From: Sergeia podlipaevii
Lineage: Eukaryota > Euglenozoa > Kinetoplastea > Trypanosomatida > Trypanosomatidae
Direction of reading: 5' to 3'
Length of the DNA stretch: 28,002 bases
Assembly: GCA_030849805.1 (NCBI GenBank)
Contig: JASANZ010001968.1
Location: 1 to 28,002, forward strand
Numbering within the stretch: the first letter of the stretch is position 1; each line of letters begins with the position of its first letter. Shown piece by piece: positions 1 to 8,197 of the stretch. The notes beneath the pieces were generated by a model that did not search any database, was not told where the DNA came from, and worked only from the letters and a program-made list of their open reading frames with translations. A program made the position numbers and the translations under genes.

Positions 1-38
1 ACACAATCCTCCGTCCAATGAAGCTCTCCTTTTTTTTT

Positions 39-2024
39 TTACTTGGCTGTAGCAACAGCCGCAGAGGGACCCAGATTGAAAGCAGGAGGCACCCCGACAG
101 TCGGGGCACCTGCGGTACTCGCCCGAGGCCCAGAAGGAGAGGCTGCTGAGTTCGCAGCAGCCCCAAACCCACCGGTCGCCGGCGCACCAGCAGCAGGCGC
201 AGTTGTGCTGGCACCGAACCCACCAAAGCCTGTACCGGTAGCTGCTGGGACCGCTGCTGGAGTCGTGCTAGGCGCCGCAGCACCAAAAGACGGTGCCACA
301 GAAGTAGTCGATGGAGCCGCCACTGGGGCAGCACCAAGCCCACCAGCCCCCAGCATAGATCCCGCTGGCGCTGTAGTAGTAGTAGCGGCCGGTGTGGCCC
401 CAAAGCTAACGGACAGGCCCCCTGTCAAACCACCGGCACCGAGAGGCCGTTGTTGCATCTGCGGCTGGGCCGTAGGCTGCTGCATCATCATCGCTGATGG
501 CGTGTACTGCGCCTGTGGGAGCTGGCCAAGAGAAAGAACAGAGTTAGAGCCCAGTCGCCTCGAGGCCGAAAGCGCGGCCCCAATCGTGTTCTGATACGTC
601 AGCTGCGCCGCCTCTGGTGCGAAGAGGACATCTGCCTCAGTCTGGCCATACAGCTGAGTAAAGAGCTCGCGCGCTGTTGTGCTACGGGCGTGCAGCCTCG
701 CGGCCCAGTAGGAGAGCGTGGTCAAAGTCGAGAGTTCATTTGTGAAAGCGGCGTTCACCTGAGCGACTGGGTTCTGCGCCACTGCCGAAGTGCCCTGAGC
801 AGCGGAAGCACCAATGACCCCAGAGTACACACCCTTGCCACCATCCGCGCGGCCAGCACCTCCCACGACAGCCGCTGCCGCTGCCGCTGCGCGTGTAGAA
901 TAAGGCATGCGTGAAGCACTCTCCTCCAGCGCACCATTCGCGCGCCCCGCGTTGGTGCGACCCCTTGACATGGCAGCCGCGGCGGCGCTGGCCGCACCAG
1001 CAGTGGTGTTGATTGCAGCTGCTGCAGCGCCACTTGCGCTGTGGCTTTGCTGGGGCGTAGGAACAAGCGCCACCTCCAGTTCCTCGATCTGGCCCGAGAT
1101 ACGCTCGAGATTTCTGCTAAGTTCCTCAAGAAGAGAAAAAAGTGGTGTCGAATCTGAAGTAACCGTATTGTTTACAACACCAGAGCGCGAAGCGGCGCCG
1201 ACAGTAGAGGTAGTGGTGCGTCCCTGCTGCACTGCTTTGCCGTTGATACCAATAGGGAGGCCCCCGTGTTCTACCAGGGGCTCCCACACGTCACGCTCGT
1301 AGTCCTTGACGCTCTGCTCTAGGGAGTCCAGCATCTGCGAGAACCTCTGCACCTCCCGCTCACGGCCTGTGCACGTGACAGCTACCACGTCAACCGCGCG
1401 GTCGCCACCTTTAAGGTCAGCGGTGCGGCGCAGAAGGTTGCTATAACTGACCGCCTCACCTATCTTCGGATCGGTCTCGTTAAGATAGGCAGAGATGGAT
1501 TTGAGTGCAGCGCGCTCCGTGTTCATGAATGTACGTAGCTCAATCAGATGCTGCTGGAGCGGCACAGGAAGTGACTCGAACAGAGTGTTGTCGTTGATCT
1601 GTGAGAAGTCCACATCCTTCACCCAGGAAGACGAGTTGCCAGGGCCTTTAATGCCGGGATATGGTGCGTTGGGAGCGCCGGAGGCACCCATACCCATGCC
1701 CACGCCACCCCCCAAGCCCATCCCTGTGCCGCCAAAGCCGCTACCAAAGCCACCACCACCGAAGCCTCCCGGAGCCTTAGCACCAAAGCCAGTCACGGCA
1801 GGTGCTGCAGCAACACCAAAACCTGTGGCAGTGGGAGCCTTCGCGCCGAACCCAGTTACAGGAGCTGCAGCGCCACCAAACCCTGTGGAGGTCGCCCCGA
1901 ACCCACCGGCCGCCGGCGCAGCAGGAGCCCCAAAACCAGCCGCTGCAGGAGCCTTAGCGCCAAAGCCAGTCACGGCAGGTGCTGCAGCACCGCCAAAGCC
2001 AGTGGTCACAGCATTGAATGCCAT
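39..2024 (-). CDS. FG-repeat nucleoporin, Nup58/Nup49-like (Nup62-subcomplex type)
   Basis: A 661-residue protein of the nuclear pore. Residues 1-100 carry about eleven GFG repeats in Ala/Pro/Thr-rich spacers. Residues 133 to about 500 form a non-repeat, partly coiled-coil core, and the C-terminal 130 residues return to sparser FG repeats. In the core, LPVPLQQHLIELRTF near 152-166 and the later QIEELEVAL resemble human Nup58 (LPVPM..., QQIEELENHL), so a Nup58/Nup49 role in the central FG channel complex is inferred. Trypanosome Nup53-type proteins have this architecture; I recall one in the same neighbourhood in T. brucei but could not check it. The open frame extends eight codons upstream only to a TTG, so the ATG giving MAFNAV is chosen. 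The 3' UTR lies beyond the window edge. Confidence 0.85.
   Translation of the reverse strand: MAFNAVTTGFGGAAAPAVTGFGAKAPAAAGFGAPAAPAAGGFGATSTGFGGAAAPVTGFGAKAPTATGFGVAAAPAVTGFGAKAPGGFGGGGFGSGFGGTGMGLGGGVGMGMGASGAPNAPYPGIKGPGNSSSWVKDVDFSQINDNTLFESLPVPLQQHLIELRTFMNTERAALKSISAYLNETDPKIGEAVSYSNLLRRTADLKGGDRAVDVVAVTCTGREREVQRFSQMLDSLEQSVKDYERDVWEPLVEHGGLPIGINGKAVQQGRTTTSTVGAASRSGVVNNTVTSDSTPLFSLLEELSRNLERISGQIEELEVALVPTPQQSHSASGAAAAAINTTAGAASAAAAAMSRGRTNAGRANGALEESASRMPYSTRAAAAAAAVVGGAGRADGGKGVYSGVIGASAAQGTSAVAQNPVAQVNAAFTNELSTLTTLSYWAARLHARSTTARELFTQLYGQTEADVLFAPEAAQLTYQNTIGAALSASRRLGSNSVLSLGQLPQAQYTPSAMMMQQPTAQPQMQQRPLGAGGLTGGLSVSFGATPAATTTTAPAGSMLGAGGLGAAPVAAPSTTSVAPSFGAAAPSTTPAAVPAATGTGFGGFGASTTAPAAGAPATGGFGAAANSAASPSGPRASTAGAPTVGVPPAFNLGPSAAVATAK
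1771..1989 (-). repeat. Internal DNA repeats in the FG domain
   Basis: A 42-base segment at 1771-1812 recurs at 1948-1989 with one mismatch, and a more diverged copy lies around 1833-1875. They encode the repeated GFGAKAP units of the nucleoporin N-terminus and look like recent in-frame segmental duplication. Confidence 0.8.
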
Positions 2025-2734
2025 AGTTCTCTGTGTGTATGTATGCAACTTCTAAACAAATGGGAAGGAAAGCACAAAAACGCGCTTCTCTCGTCTCGCC
2101 TTGCGCACGTTGCCAAGAAATGCTTGACAGCTTCCACTGTTTTTGTCGGATGGTATCACTACTAAAGAAAAGAAAAGAGAGGAAATGGACGAAATGAGGT
2201 GGGTGCCAGCCTAAGCGTCACTCTGTGCAGCCTATATATGTTTCTTTTTATTTTATTTATATGTTTGCGTGTTTGTACTAAACGGGAGTGCACTACAATT
2301 AGGCAAAGGTAGAAGTTTCTTTTTAGCAGGAAAAAAAAAAAAGAAAAGCAAAGTAAAAGTATTGCAGTTAAGCGCAGTTTTTGCTGGATGTGTGCATGTG
2401 TGCTGCACTTTTACCTCTATATATATAAAGGATATATTGGGTTCATGTATAGCACAAACTGAACGAGAGAAGGCAAAAAAAAAAAAAAAAAAAGTAAAAT
2501 GGTCATGCTATTTTTGTGATTTATTTGCGTTTATGTGCACGTAAAAGTTCATCTACGCCCAGTGCAGCAGTGCAGTGACAATGAAGAAAATCAAGGTATG
2601 CAAAGGTAGTTGCGATCGTTTCTGCTAACATGTATTTGCGTTGCTCGGACAAGCGTCTCTCAGCATTTTCTATCCACCCTCTCTTTTCGACTACATTCCT
2701 GCACAACTACTTTTTTTTAAGTGGCTCGTGGGTG
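2025..2734. other. Spacer between nucleoporin and HYLS1-like gene
   Basis: The 710 bases hold the nucleoporin 5' leader and the 3' UTR of the HYLS1-like gene. There is a strong minus-strand polypyrimidine tract near 2164-2198, a weaker acceptor-like AG at 2052-2053, an A19 run at 2475-2493 and AT-rich filler. A minus-strand frame at 2521-2706 stays open for 61 codons but begins with TTG and has no acceptor, so it is not called. Confidence 0.7.
2162..2198 (-). promoter_or_regulatory. Probable trans-splice acceptor for the nucleoporin
   Basis: On the minus strand a run of about 35 mostly C/T bases ends in TTTAG, with the AG at 2163-2162. This gives a leader of about 137 bases before the ATG at 2024. 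A second AG at 2053-2052 with a shorter tract would give a leader of about 27 bases. Confidence 0.6.
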
Positions 2735-4102
2735 TTACCACTCAGGACTCCGGCGCATGCGCATCCGCCGCTGCTGCTGCTCTGCAGCCCGTCGCCGCTC
2801 TGACTGACGCTTGCTTCGCTCCCAGTAGTTGCGGTACTCCGTACCTAAGCGGACGGTGTCTGTCTTTCGCTGAGCCTCTAGCGTGCTAGGCAGCTGTGGA
2901 GCTCCACCCCTCAAAACCCTAGCAGCAGCAAAGGGTTGGCGCATCGAGGGGGTACGGGGGTTAGCAGCAGCGCGGGCGGTGCTCTGGCGATGCTGTGCTG
3001 ATAATGGCAAAGAATGCAGCATCGCTGCGCGCACAAGTGGGCGGCCGACTGGCTCTCGGTTGATTGACCGGCCTGTGAGTACCTCACATGAAGAGTAATC
3101 CCCAGTCCGAGCAACAGCAGCAGCAAACGTGTTGGCAGCCACAGCCGTGTGGACCTGCTGAGTGTAGGGAGTGCGCATAGGTGCAGCACGGGTAGCCGCC
3201 CGTACAAAGCGCTGCCGCCTACGGTTTTTCCCTGTACAACTTCTATGGCGTGAAAAGTGTCTATGATAGTTGTCGCCTGCAATGAGATCATCATTGCCAT
3301 CCACGACGCATTCGCGGGAATCGCTGAAAAGAGAACGCGCTCCATGACGGTGCGGGGCCTCCTCCCATTCGTCGCACTCCTCTTCCTCCTCGTATAGCAA
3401 GCGCTCGGAAAAGGGGCAGTCGTATAAGTCATCTTCTACAATAATTGTGCATGCAGATGAACTCAAGCTCTCGCACGCGCCTGTAGTAGCTGAAGAAGTA
3501 GTAATGGTCTGGAGCTCACTTGTGGAAGCACCATCAGACAGCTCCTGGGGTGAGGTAGTGAGCTGGCATACTGTCTTATAGTCGGTTCTAGTACTTCCAA
3601 ACTGCCTTCGCCATCGCTCTAGAAGCTCTTGAACAGCAGACATATGCTCAGTGTAAGCCTGATGCCGCGCCACGGAGGCTGCATCCTTGTCGTTGAACAG
3701 TAGAAAGGTGCTGCTAGTCCTCAGGCCGGCGCCAGGGCAGCCATGTGCTTCATTACTTTTCGGCACCTGTGTTGTTGGTGTTAGTTGCGAGTTGTGGTGC
3801 AGCTGTGAGACCGAGAAACTCGCTGTGGGAACACTCTCAGCCGACAGTTTCTGCTGAGAAAGCTGCCCCTGGTCGTGCACAGGAGACACAGGGGTAGGAG
3901 GGCTGCAAGTACCAAATGAACTGGAGCTATCGGAAACACCGCTTGGCATGGCGACGGTATCGCCAAGAATGCGGCCAATCTGTTTGTCGCTATAGCCTAT
4001 GCGCTCCAGCACGCTTCGTACAATATCCATATCCACGCCGCCATCGCTCAGCAATGTCTGCTGGAGGTACTGCGTGTAAGACTCCTCAAAGGAGGCTAGC
4101 AT
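2735..4102 (-). CDS. HYLS1-like centriole/cilium protein (C-terminal HYLS1 box)
   Basis: A 455-residue, mostly disordered protein. HYLS1 proteins associate with centrioles and are needed for cilium formation. The C-terminus has KTDTVRLGTEYRNYW at 413-427. This aligns by eye with the HYLS1 box of human HYLS1 (KTDRVARYFEYKRDW), sharing KTD, V, EY and W. The later LRWxVRE part of the family motif is not evident; a basic, Arg-rich tail ends in SPEW. The N-terminus (about 22-48) has a helical segment with an IGYSDKQI motif, similar in position to the short N-terminal helix of other HYLS1 proteins. The middle is Ser/Thr-rich with an acidic patch. It starts with ATG. The assignment rests on one short motif; otherwise it would be a conserved hypothetical. 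Confidence 0.55.
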   Translation of the reverse strand: MLASFEESYTQYLQQTLLSDGGVDMDIVRSVLERIGYSDKQIGRILGDTVAMPSGVSDSSSSFGTCSPPTPVSPVHDQGQLSQQKLSAESVPTASFSVSQLHHNSQLTPTTQVPKSNEAHGCPGAGLRTSSTFLLFNDKDAASVARHQAYTEHMSAVQELLERWRRQFGSTRTDYKTVCQLTTSPQELSDGASTSELQTITTSSATTGACESLSSSACTIIVEDDLYDCPFSERLLYEEEEECDEWEEAPHRHGARSLFSDSRECVVDGNDDLIAGDNYHRHFSRHRSCTGKNRRRQRFVRAATRAAPMRTPYTQQVHTAVAANTFAAAVARTGDYSSCEVLTGRSINREPVGRPLVRAAMLHSLPLSAQHRQSTARAAANPRTPSMRQPFAAARVLRGGAPQLPSTLEAQRKTDTVRLGTEYRNYWERSKRQSERRRAAEQQQRRMRMRRSPEW

Positions 4103-4107
4103 GGCAT
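4096..4107 (-). promoter_or_regulatory. Three-codon uORF overlapping the HYLS1-like start
   Basis: An ATG at 4107-4105 lies five bases upstream of the main ATG (4102-4100) in another frame. It reads Met-Pro-Cys then TAG, ending at 4096, so a scanning ribosome meets it first. The reading is certain; any effect on translation is inference. Confidence 0.5.
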
Positions 4108-4866
4108 AAAGTTAAACAAGGGGAAATAGTATCAACTGGCGGGGAGGGAAGCGATCCCAGAGAGATGACTCTAGAAAACAAAAAAAAATATGGGGAAGAG
4201 TATGAACTCTATTCAACAATCTATGGGCACAAGTCAGCAGTGCTATCTATGAGTGTCTATGCGCGCTTTATGTTTGCGTCCTCTTCGCTTCCTTTGTTGT
4301 GCGCGTGCGTGTGTAAGTATCCTGTATTTTCTTTCTGCAAGGAAGAAGCCAAAAAAAAAGTTTTCAGCTTGCGATAAATAATAATAAAAGAAAAATGGGG
4401 GAATATCTGGAAGGGCCAACATTCATCGGCAATGTAGTTTGATAAAGAAGAACATATAAAACTTTTGTTCTACAAAAGCCAGTTGCTTATATATATGAGA
4501 TCACCGCCAACGCAGTTTACAGAAGAAAATATACTTACCGGTAATGCCTCTTAAAACATCTCAGAAAAAAACAACATACATCGCTGCCTAGCAGAACTAA
4601 AAAATATCTGTATCCAGCCACACCGCGTAGCAGTGTACTGTATATGCATGCACTGTAAGAAGTAGCTACAGAACGACAGCGACACCCCTTTAAAGCATAT
4701 CCAAGCCTTTTGATGCGGCAATGCGATTGCCATTATGCATACCCTTCAGGAAAGTATCTATTTATGTTGTGCGTATGTGAAGGAAGGGCATCTGAGAACA
4801 GGAGGGAGAGAACCATCAGATCCACGCCTCCCTATTCCTCTTCCCCCTCACCTGTGCAAAAGCGCT
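4103..4866. other. Spacer between HYLS1-like gene and acidic anchored protein
   Basis: The 764 bases contain the HYLS1-like leader with its acceptor near 4172, then AT-rich 3' UTR of the next gene. A 60-codon minus-strand frame from an ATG at 4733 (to 4551) is Cys/Phe-rich and has no convincing acceptor. No RNA gene or other element was recognised. Confidence 0.65.
4171..4199 (-). promoter_or_regulatory. Probable trans-splice acceptor for the HYLS1-like gene
   Basis: Minus strand: a T-rich tract ends in GTTTTCTAG with the AG at 4172-4171, 69 bases upstream of the main ATG. A second pyrimidine block lies between it and the start. Confidence 0.65.
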
Positions 4867-6612
4867 TCAGTGTCGCCGTGCGGGACGCGTTTTCCGAGAC
4901 GCAGACGTTTCTTGTGATTTGACCTCACGCTGCATGCGTCGCGCAACTGCAGCAGGCACAGCCGTCACCACCTCCTCATCCTCGTCAATGTCGATATCAT
5001 CCTCATCCGTCTCCCACTCGTTCTCTTCCTCTTCCTCCTCCGCACGCTTCATCTCCGCAGATGCCTTGGCGCTTCTCTTCTTCTCCTCACGAACCCGCCG
5101 CCGCTCCGTCATCATGACGCGCTCTCTCTCTCCCATCTCATCCGTCACTCCCCATCTCTCCGCAAGCTCGTAGATGCGCGTAATGAGGTCCTCCTCAAAC
5201 TCCTGCTTCTCCTCTTCTGTCCAAGGTTCATAATATCCGCCATCTTCTTCCTCCTCACTTCCTTCTTCGTCTATGACCTCTTCAAGCTCGTCTTTGTCCT
5301 CGTTGTCATTCCATAACGCCGCCGCGTCCGCATCCATCTCAGCGAGAATGTCCGTAAAGCCGTCGTCTGTGCCAAACGCGCGCACATCCGAGGCAGGATC
5401 GCGACGTGCGTCGCGTACCTGTTCACGTGTGAAGAAGTGGGGGGATGCGTCGTCCTGCTGCAGATACGCCATGAAGTCAGCCTCCTCATTGTCCTCATCG
5501 CCCCAGTCGTCCTCAAACCACCCAGCTCGCTCATCGTCATCAATATCGTCCATCGGCCTGTGCTTGCGGCTGCCTAAAAGCAGTCGGTCCATCTCTGCAC
5601 CACCGCCTGCACGGAGAAGCTCATCGTAGCGCGCCTGCAGCTCAGTCGACTGCGCTTTACGGGTGGCGATGCTGCCATCACCGGAGCTGGGGCCCTCATG
5701 GCCCACGGCAGCGGCAGCAGCCGCGGCAGCTGTAATCGATGTTCCCCGGGCAGCACCTGCGCTAAACTTCAGCTCCTCGCGACGCACCGCCAGTTTCTCG
5801 CGCTCATTGGAAATGTCAAGATACTCCGTCGCTTTGATCAACACCGTGGTGAGGTCCTCCAGCTTGCCGTCCGAGGCCCCAATTCCCCGCGCCTCAGCCA
5901 TCATCTCATTGCCCGCCTCTAGCATCATGTAGTCGTTCATGGCCTCCATTAGTTCATCTCGAGCACTCAGCTCAAGCTCCTTGGCAATGTGTAGATTAAG
6001 CGATACGTCCGTCGTGTCTGAGTCGGTCTCGTCCGAGTCATCACTGCTGTCAGACAGGTTAATGGCGATGCGGCGCATCAGCACACGCAGCACGTTCATT
6101 GCCTTGGCACGCTCCACAATATCCTCGGTCCACACCTCTGCACCAGTAGCGTTGCCCCCGCTGCCTAAAGGTTGCACGACACCACTTCGACTGAGGGTCG
6201 CCTGCTGCTGCTGCTCTGCAGAGACAGTAGTAATGTCGCCCATCCGCTTGCCAGTGGTAGGCGCAGGCTTCTTGGGTGGGAAGGTAACAGAAGGAGAAAA
6301 GAGTTTGGGGCCTCCAGGAGAAGAAAACATCTCATCTTCTTCTTCAGAGGCTATGCATGGCTTCGATGAAGTTACTATCGGCGAGGAGGCTGAAGAAATC
6401 GACTTCTCGGACTGCTTGACTTGCTTCGTTGGCTTCTTCTGTGTTGAGCTGGTGCTGCCAATGGTGTGCGACACTTTGGAGTACATGTACAAGGCTGAGC
6501 CCACTGCCGTTGCCACCGCTGCTGCCGCCACAACTGTAGTCGTTACACCTGATGTGGAAGAAGACTTTGTGCGAGCAGACATGCTCCCTGGGGATTGAAA
6601 AGCACCGTACAT
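4867..6612 (-). CDS. Acidic protein with N-terminal membrane anchor, unknown function
   Basis: A 581-residue protein that I do not recognise. One Val/Ala-rich hydrophobic segment at about 22-43 suggests a signal anchor. A Ser/Lys-rich stretch and a long, very acidic region follow, with several Asp/Glu runs. A PWTEEEKQEFEEDLITRIYE block then leads into a charged, probably coiled-coil C-terminus ending in a basic RKTRPARRH tail. If anchored as predicted, most of the chain would face one compartment. Two starts are possible: ATG at 6612 sits directly after an AG, and an in-frame ATG at 6582 (MSARTK) follows a second tract-plus-AG. The upstream one is reported because it gives the longest ATG-started frame. 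The hydrophobic segment is present with either. Confidence 0.75.
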   Translation of the reverse strand: MYGAFQSPGSMSARTKSSSTSGVTTTVVAAAAVATAVGSALYMYSKVSHTIGSTSSTQKKPTKQVKQSEKSISSASSPIVTSSKPCIASEEEDEMFSSPGGPKLFSPSVTFPPKKPAPTTGKRMGDITTVSAEQQQQATLSRSGVVQPLGSGGNATGAEVWTEDIVERAKAMNVLRVLMRRIAINLSDSSDDSDETDSDTTDVSLNLHIAKELELSARDELMEAMNDYMMLEAGNEMMAEARGIGASDGKLEDLTTVLIKATEYLDISNEREKLAVRREELKFSAGAARGTSITAAAAAAAAVGHEGPSSGDGSIATRKAQSTELQARYDELLRAGGGAEMDRLLLGSRKHRPMDDIDDDERAGWFEDDWGDEDNEEADFMAYLQQDDASPHFFTREQVRDARRDPASDVRAFGTDDGFTDILAEMDADAAALWNDNEDKDELEEVIDEEGSEEEEDGGYYEPWTEEEKQEFEEDLITRIYELAERWGVTDEMGERERVMMTERRRVREEKKRSAKASAEMKRAEEEEEENEWETDEDDIDIDEDEEVVTAVPAAVARRMQREVKSQETSASRKTRPARRH

Positions 6613-6647
6613 CTATTGAGAGGAAAAAGAAGTAGAGGGAGGAGAAA
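6613..6647 (-). promoter_or_regulatory. Trans-splice acceptor abutting an ATG
   Basis: On the minus strand a C/T-rich tract of about 30 bases ends in AATAG followed immediately by the ATG at 6612. Splicing here leaves no native 5' UTR. A second AG at 6589-6588 is five bases upstream of the in-frame ATG at 6582. Confidence 0.65.
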
Positions 6648-6960
6648 TATCCGCTTAAAAAATATGCTTCTCACTTTTAAAAGTTACGATGGTTATTCTA
6701 TGCTCTTGAAGTTAAACGTCGAGGTTAAGTATATATATGCTCCTTTTTCAAAAAAAATTCTCAATTTTTCTTTCTTTCTTTTTCTGCACGCTCTTTTTCA
6801 AAAGAAAGTACGTTATAGCTTTCCGTTTTAAAGAAGAAAAGTATGGATGAGAGAACGAAGAACAAGTGTGCGTAGGGGTATACATAAGATGTGCAGTGTG
6901 AAGGAGGCAGGTGGATGGATGCTAGATCTCTTTCTCACCCCTATGTGTTCACAGTATAGC

Positions 6961-6980
6961 AAAAAAAAAAAAAAAAAAAA
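6961..6980. repeat. A20 homopolymer
   Basis: Twenty consecutive A bases on the plus strand within the spacer. Similar A runs of 10-19 occur in many spacers of this window. Confidence 0.9.
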
Positions 6981-7202
6981 TGTTATCGCTCTTCTAGTTT
7001 CTGTATGCCTTTTTCTTTCATTTTCAGGTGAATGCATAAAGAACGCCCAAGTATTGCATTTGCACAGATGAGCTAAAAAATTGCACAATACTACAGGAGG
7101 AATCACAGCAAGAGCTGAGGTGAAAGTGATACAACATTTCTTGATCAGATTCCTTCCATATATATATATATATAAAGCGTAAAAGTATTTGAAGTAAAGA
7201 AA

Positions 7203-7221
7203 ATAATAATAATAATAATAA
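7203..7221. repeat. AAT trinucleotide repeat
   Basis: About six AAT units, close to a short TA repeat at about 7160-7174. A simple-sequence repeat in a spacer. Confidence 0.85.
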
Positions 7222-8197
7222 AGCAAACCAAATATATAGCTAAAAAAGAGTTTGATTTTTTTTTTTTTTTTGATAAGCCACTCACACTCCAGTATAGGAA
7301 CATACAGAAACGACTTTGATAAACAGAAATGGGTCATACGGAAAGGGAAAAAAACCTGTGATAGTCTGATAAGGGGCTGGGAAAGAGAGAAAAGAAAAAT
7401 TGAAATTGTACATAAATTGACATTTCTCCAAATTTTTGTCACTCTTCTTCCTCCCCCTCCTCTCCTCGCAGCACACCCTTCAACTCTATTTCTTTTTCTT
7501 TTTATTTTCATTCTCTCTAAGTTCCATTGACTGATGTGTATATATGAAAAGGAAACGACTCACCACAACCACCGTTATCTCTTTGATCAGCACGTTGCTT
7601 TTAATGGTTTCCTGAGTAATGAAGCGCAGTCGTCCTTTTTTTCTCTTTCCTTCTTTCCAGGAACAGCTCTCGCCATTACTTTCGTTCAGCTTGCTCTCCT
7701 AGAAGTATCGGTGTTGTGGATAAAGCCTGAGTCACTTTCAAAAATAAGTGCGTTTACCTCTGTCAAACATGTTTATAGTTCTTGGCAGTGTGCTCGCATG
7801 TACGCAACATAAAAAAAAAAAAAAAGAATGAGAAGAAGGTGTGTGTTGTGTTATGTATATGCTAACTCAAGAGACACTGGATTGTCCCTGTGGCGTTTCC
7901 TTTTTCTTCCCCCGTCTTCATCGCGCTTTCTACCACTACCCATCTCCAGACACCTTACCAAGTCACTATCAGAACATTCTTTTTCTGCGCTGTCATTCAA
8001 AATCAAGTATATATATTCGCACGCCCTACGTTTTTTCCTCTTTTCTTGTCTGCTGAAAATACATAGTTTCCGTTCTCTTTGCTGTTTCTTTTTTCTGCTT
8101 TTTACTTTCTCTCAGACTGAGGCTGATACGTGTGAGTGCTTTCGCGGACGCACATAAATGAGCGCCAAAGAGGAAAAGAAAAAATAGAAATCAGCAC

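Larger units (their letters stand above)
6613..8197. other. Long spacer downstream of cathepsin B
   Basis: The 1585-base gap is the longest here between confident genes. It holds the acceptor of the acidic protein (6613-6647), an A20 run at 6961-6980, TA and AAT repeats near 7160-7221 and, from about 7400 to 8110, several long C/T-rich blocks on the plus strand, opposite to the direction of transcription. One block ends in AG about 13 bases before a plus-strand ATG frame at 7534-7812. No family was recognised on either strand. Confidence 0.65.

Noticed and set aside
4551..4733. Minus-strand frame of 60 codons with an ATG
   Set aside because: It lies in an AT-rich 3' UTR, has odd composition, no clear acceptor and no recognisable motif.
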